Made by a program: the position numbers and the translations under genes | The notes under the pieces: model-generated | What the model was told of the DNA's origin: nothing | The model's input: only the letters and a program-made list of their open reading frames with translations | Database searches by the model: none | Part shown: positions 6,421 to 8,508 of the stretch, in pieces | Layout: every line of letters starts with the position of its first letter | Numbering within the stretch: position 1 is the first letter of the stretch | Origin: JANLSE01 sp031362265 | Lineage (GTDB): Bacteria > Chloroflexota > Chloroflexia > Chloroflexales > Roseiflexaceae | Direction of reading: 5' to 3' | DNA length: 8,508 nucleotides | Assembly: GCA_031362265.1 (NCBI GenBank) | Contig: JANLSE010000280.1 | Location: 1 to 8,508, forward strand

Positions 6421-6498
6421 TTACCACAGAGGCACTGAGGCACAGAGGTTAGAATAAGAAGTGGTTGCAGCCTCCGTGTCTCTGTGTCTCTGTGGTAA
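6421..6498. repeat. Long imperfect inverted repeat of CACAGAGG octamers
   Basis: The left arm (6421-6448) begins TTACCACAGAGG and continues with CACTGAGG and CACAGAGG. The right arm (6471-6498) is its near reverse complement, ending CTCTGTGGTAA. By my alignment 24 of 28 positions match; two of the four differences would be G-U pairs in RNA, leaving two true mismatches. The loop is 22 bases (6449-6470). The element sits 27 bases after the pobA stop and 72 bases before pcaC. In RNA it would form a long stem that could attenuate, terminate or stabilise the transcript. No transposase or target-site duplication is seen. Confidence 0.85.
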
Positions 6499-6500
6499 AG

Positions 6501-6510
6501 GGGTACCCGG
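6501..6510. repeat. GGGTACCCGG, left copy of an inverted pair around pcaC
   Basis: This 10-nt sequence with an 8-bp palindromic core recurs in exact reverse complement (CCGGGTACCC) at 6970-6979. The two copies flank pcaC, and each abuts an octamer/heptamer repeat arm. Function unknown. Confidence 0.4.
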
Positions 6511-6570
6511 CGTTTTCATCCTGTGGCCTTGCGTCTATGCATTCGTGTGTACTAGGAAAGGCATAATCTC

Positions 6571-6951
6571 GTGACAACATCCCGCTATGATACTGGCATG
6601 CAGGTGCGGCGCGAGGTGCTTGGTAATGCACATGTTGATCGTGCAGAAGCCAATAAAACCGCATTTGATGCGCCATTCCAGCAATTCATTACTGAATCTG
6701 CTTGGGGCACGCTCTGGGCAAACGACGAATTAGATCGTAGCACCCGTAGTCTGGTAACAATTGCTATTCTTGCCGCACTGGGTCGGCACGAGGAACTGAC
6801 TCTCCATCTGCGTGCTACAGCGCATACTGGTGCGACCACAGATCAGATTCGCGCAACACTTATGCATGTTGCTGTGTATGCCGGTGTTCCAGCCGCCAAT
6901 AGCGCGATTGCCCTTGCTAAGCGCATCCTTGCGGAAGCAGACCCAGGGTGA
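6571..6951 (+). CDS. pcaC: 4-carboxymuconolactone decarboxylase
   Basis: This 126-residue protein of the carboxymuconolactone decarboxylase/AhpD-like fold is expected to convert 4-carboxymuconolactone to beta-ketoadipate enol-lactone and CO2. Family features are RYDTGMQVRREVLGNAHVDR (5-24), AWGTLWA (44-50), TRSLVTIAILAALGR (58-72), EELTLHLRATAHTG (74-87) and HVAVYAGVPAANSA (99-112). The match to Pseudomonas PcaC, including R-Y-x-x-G-M-Q-V-R-R near the N-terminus, supports the GTG start at 6571 over the internal ATG at 6598. The start has an AGGAAAGG stretch at 6554-6561. PcaC normally acts two steps after protocatechuate 3,4-dioxygenase; the cycloisomerase PcaB that lies between is not in this window. 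It is not fused to PcaD, unlike the PcaL fusion of actinobacteria. Confidence 0.93.
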   Translation: MTTSRYDTGMQVRREVLGNAHVDRAEANKTAFDAPFQQFITESAWGTLWANDELDRSTRSLVTIAILAALGRHEELTLHLRATAHTGATTDQIRATLMHVAVYAGVPAANSAIALAKRILAEADPG

Positions 6952-7010
6952 AGCGCAAGAGCGCAAGAACCGGGTACCCTCTGCGTTATGCGTTCTGCGT
7001 TCTGCGCTTT
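6951..7010. repeat. Heptamer repeat element between pcaC and pcaH
   Basis: The element has a purine-rich arm of CGCAAGA-type units (6951-6970), the palindrome GGGTACCC (6972-6979) and a pyrimidine-rich arm of TTCTGCG/TTATGCG units (6980-7010). The outer ends AAGCGCA (6951-6957) and TGCGCTT (7003-7009) are exactly complementary, and the inner segments pair with a bulge, so a hairpin is possible. It starts at the last base of the pcaC stop codon and ends just before the pcaH ribosome binding site. Confidence 0.7.
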
Positions 7011-7023
7011 GTAAGGAATGGTC

Positions 7024-7728
7024 ATGGTAACGACAACGATTGGGAATATCATCCGTGGCGATCAGACAATCTTTCCGCCATACCTGTACGATAGCTACCG
7101 CTCAACGATCAAACGGGCACCAGGTATGGCGCTTGTCGATGTGCCGTTAACACTCTCTGAGTTAACTGGCCCTGGGCCACAGGTTAGTGCAGTCACTCCG
7201 GAGGATGCTGATCTAACTCGCAATGCTGGTACTGGTGGCGAGGCGATTGGGCAACGGATTATTGTAACTGGCCGGGTTCTTGATGCGGACGGGCAGCCGG
7301 TTGCCCATACGCTTGTCGAGGTATGGCAAGCCAATGCGGCTGGCCGCTATATCCATCGGCGCGATCAGTGGCCTGGGCCGCTCGATCCACATTTCCTTGG
7401 AATTGGCCGTTGCAAGACAGATGAACATGGTGTGTATCGCTTTCTGACGGTTCGCCCAGGTGCATACCCGTGGAAAAACCACCCAAACGCCTGGCGGCCC
7501 GCACATATCCATTTTTCACTATTCGGCCCCGCCTGGAAAACACGCCTGATTACCCAAATGTATTTCCAGGATGATCCCTTGTTCTTTCAAGATCCAATCT
7601 TTCAGTCGATTCCAACCGAACAAGCACGCCAGCAACTGATCGCAACCTACGATCATACAGTTACTGAACAGGAATGGGCGCTTGGCTGGCGCTGGGATAT
7701 CATTCTGGGTACAACTCCTTTTGAATAA
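7024..7728 (+). CDS. pcaH: Protocatechuate 3,4-dioxygenase beta subunit
   Basis: This is the catalytic, iron-bearing subunit of protocatechuate 3,4-dioxygenase, which inserts O2 to open the ring of protocatechuate and give 3-carboxy-cis,cis-muconate. The 234 residues contain an intradiol-dioxygenase domain with the four expected Fe(III) ligands: Tyr109 (AGRYIH), Tyr148 (GAYPW), and His161 and His163 (RPAHIHFS). Arg158 corresponds to the conserved active-site arginine of the Pseudomonas enzyme. The N-terminal FPPYLYDSYRSTIKRAP (17-33) and the C-terminal GWRWDIIL are typical of PcaH. ATG 7024 is preferred because AAGGA (7013-7017) lies 6 bases upstream; ATG 7018 directly abuts it. The neighbouring pcaG encodes the partner alpha subunit. 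The length agrees with known beta subunits (about 235-240 residues). Confidence 0.95.
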   Translation: MVTTTIGNIIRGDQTIFPPYLYDSYRSTIKRAPGMALVDVPLTLSELTGPGPQVSAVTPEDADLTRNAGTGGEAIGQRIIVTGRVLDADGQPVAHTLVEVWQANAAGRYIHRRDQWPGPLDPHFLGIGRCKTDEHGVYRFLTVRPGAYPWKNHPNAWRPAHIHFSLFGPAWKTRLITQMYFQDDPLFFQDPIFQSIPTEQARQQLIATYDHTVTEQEWALGWRWDIILGTTPFE

Positions 7729-7768
7729 CACAACCGTAATATCAGGTAAACCCGCGATTGTATCGATT

Positions 7769-7795
7769 CTCAGTGCCTCAATGCTCTCTGTGGTT
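7769..7795. repeat. Solitary degenerate arm of the CACAGAGG repeat
   Basis: Between pcaH and pcaG, 7769-7795 reads as a pyrimidine-rich arm, opening CTCAGTGCCTC and closing CTCTGTGGTT. Its reverse complement closely follows the left arm of the 6421-6498 element (ACCACAGAG, then GAGGCACTGAG), with a few changes. No matching purine arm was found to its left, so it looks like a half-element or a decayed one. It ends 17 bases before the pcaG start at 7813. Confidence 0.55.
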
Positions 7796-7812
7796 CAAAA
7801 TGGATGATTCAT

Positions 7813-8412
7813 ATGCACACATCTCATTACGCATTGACAGCTTCACAAACGATTGGCCCATTCTTTCACGATGCGTTACTACGCCCGGACGCCCAGTTGA
7901 CCGTTCTGACGACGCCTGCAACACTTGGGGAACGAATCCGTATCACAGGCCGAATCTATGATGGTGATGGCGCGAGTGTACCCGATGCAATGCTGGAAAT
8001 ATGGCAAGCCAATGCCGCCGGGTGCTACAACCATGCCGCCGATATGCGCGATGTGCCACTCGACCCGACCTTCATTGGCTATGGTCGCTCAGGAACCGAT
8101 GCGGATGGTTTCTACTCATTTGACACAATCAAGCCAGGGCGTGTGCCATTCGACGAGGCGCGGCTACAAGCGCCGCATATCTGCATAACAGTTTTTGCGC
8201 GCGGTCTACTCAACCATCTCTATACTCGCTTATATTTTGGGGATGACAGCACCACGGCCCAAGATCCTGTGCTGCTTGCTGTTCCCATCGAGCGCCGCAC
8301 AACATTAGTCGCACGGCCAATTGTGGCGCAGGGTGAACAGCAGGGCTTCCAAACCTATCAATTTGATATTATTCTACAGGGAGATCGGGAAACCGTGTTC
8401 TTCAATATCTAG
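7813..8412 (+). CDS. pcaG: Protocatechuate 3,4-dioxygenase alpha subunit
   Basis: This is the non-iron partner of PcaH; alpha and beta subunits together build the protocatechuate 3,4-dioxygenase active site. With ATG 7813 the protein has 199 residues, close to the family's usual 200. Typical features are TASQTIGPFF at 9-18 (the T-x-G-P loop lines the active site in the Pseudomonas enzyme), ITGRIYDGDG (44-53), LEIWQANAAG (61-70), APHICITVFARGLLNHL (120-136, with Arg130 equivalent to alpha Arg133) and a C-terminal FDIILQGDRETVFFNI. As expected for an alpha subunit, the iron-ligand set is incomplete. Two positions differ from what I expect: Cys71 in AGCYNH and Cys124 in APHIC. An in-frame ATG at 7804 adds three residues. 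Neither start has a strong Shine-Dalgarno sequence, so translation may depend on upstream pcaH translation. Confidence 0.93.
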   Translation: MHTSHYALTASQTIGPFFHDALLRPDAQLTVLTTPATLGERIRITGRIYDGDGASVPDAMLEIWQANAAGCYNHAADMRDVPLDPTFIGYGRSGTDADGFYSFDTIKPGRVPFDEARLQAPHICITVFARGLLNHLYTRLYFGDDSTTAQDPVLLAVPIERRTTLVARPIVAQGEQQGFQTYQFDIILQGDRETVFFNI

Positions 8413-8420
8413 TAAATGAA

Positions 8421-8508
8421 CGCAAAACGCAAAGGCGCAAAACGCAAAGGTGCAAAGGCGCAAGGGCTTATTTGTTCTCTTGTTCTTGGTTTTTGGTTCT
8501 CTTGTTCT
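8421..8508. repeat. Purine-arm/pyrimidine-arm repeat element at the right edge
   Basis: After pcaG, 8421-8466 consists of 7-8-nt units on the purine-rich strand (CGCAAAA, CGCAAAGG, TGCAAAGG, CGCAAGGG). From 8471 to the window end the sequence is pyrimidine-rich, with the 13-mer GTTCTCTTGTTCT at 8474-8486 and again at 8496-8508. The arrangement repeats the left-purine/right-pyrimidine layout of the other elements, but the arms use different units and do not form a clean hairpin. The element may continue beyond the window. Confidence 0.7.

Noticed and set aside
6421..7010. pcaC plus flanking repeats as an insertion sequence or cassette
   Set aside because: There is no transposase, integrase or target duplication. 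pcaC belongs functionally with its neighbours, and the flanking arms are members of a dispersed repeat family. Only the 10-nt inverted pair is kept as an observation.
7758..7961. A plus-strand open frame overlapping the pcaG start
   Set aside because: It is in another frame, runs from the repeat remnant into pcaG, and its protein has no recognisable features.

Overview
The base composition looks moderate (roughly half G+C by eye; I did not count it). Intergenic gaps carry tandem 7-8-nt units such as CACAGAGG, CGCAAAGG and CGCAGAA, usually as a purine-rich arm followed by a pyrimidine-rich arm. From memory, such repeats are common in filamentous Chloroflexota (Chloroflexus, Roseiflexus and Herpetosiphon relatives) and in some other environmental bacteria. 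I therefore lean to a mesophilic-type member of Chloroflexota, class Chloroflexia, but this is inference. All genes look bacterial, with clear Shine-Dalgarno sequences and several GTG starts.

Layout, left to right. (1) The 5' end of a leftward gene of uncertain identity (1-73) shares an upstream region with a rightward MOSC-domain gene (218-760). (2) A leftward GNAT acetyltransferase that resembles aminoglycoside 6'-N-acetyltransferases (831-1301) converges on the MOSC gene. (3) A repeat-bearing gap of about 300 bases leads to a two-gene sulfur/methionine unit: O-acetylhomoserine sulfhydrylase (metY-like, 1605-2885) and, 8 bases later, a YccU-type CoA-binding protein (2894-3415). (4) An exported PhoX/DUF839-type putative phosphatase (3527-5002) stands alone and is followed by a perfect 36-bp palindrome that probably terminates transcription. 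(5) From 5221 to the right end lies an aromatic-acid catabolic cluster, pobA - pcaC - pcaH - pcaG, all rightward.

The cluster encodes the entry of 4-hydroxybenzoate into the protocatechuate branch of the beta-ketoadipate pathway. PobA hydroxylates 4-hydroxybenzoate to protocatechuate. PcaH and PcaG form protocatechuate 3,4-dioxygenase, which opens the ring between the two hydroxyls to give 3-carboxy-cis,cis-muconate. PcaC decarboxylates 4-carboxymuconolactone. The intervening cycloisomerase (PcaB), the enol-lactone hydrolase (PcaD), the CoA transferase and thiolase, any transporter and any regulator are absent from this window. They may lie beyond the right edge or elsewhere.

Every catalytic residue I could compare from memory is present in PobA and PcaH, so the pathway enzymes look intact. 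I see no evidence of a previously undescribed defence, mobile or signalling system. The most unusual material is non-coding: a purine-arm/pyrimidine-arm repeat family that occupies six gaps with several different unit sequences, a 10-nt sequence present in inverted orientation on both sides of pcaC, and the long perfect palindrome ahead of pobA.
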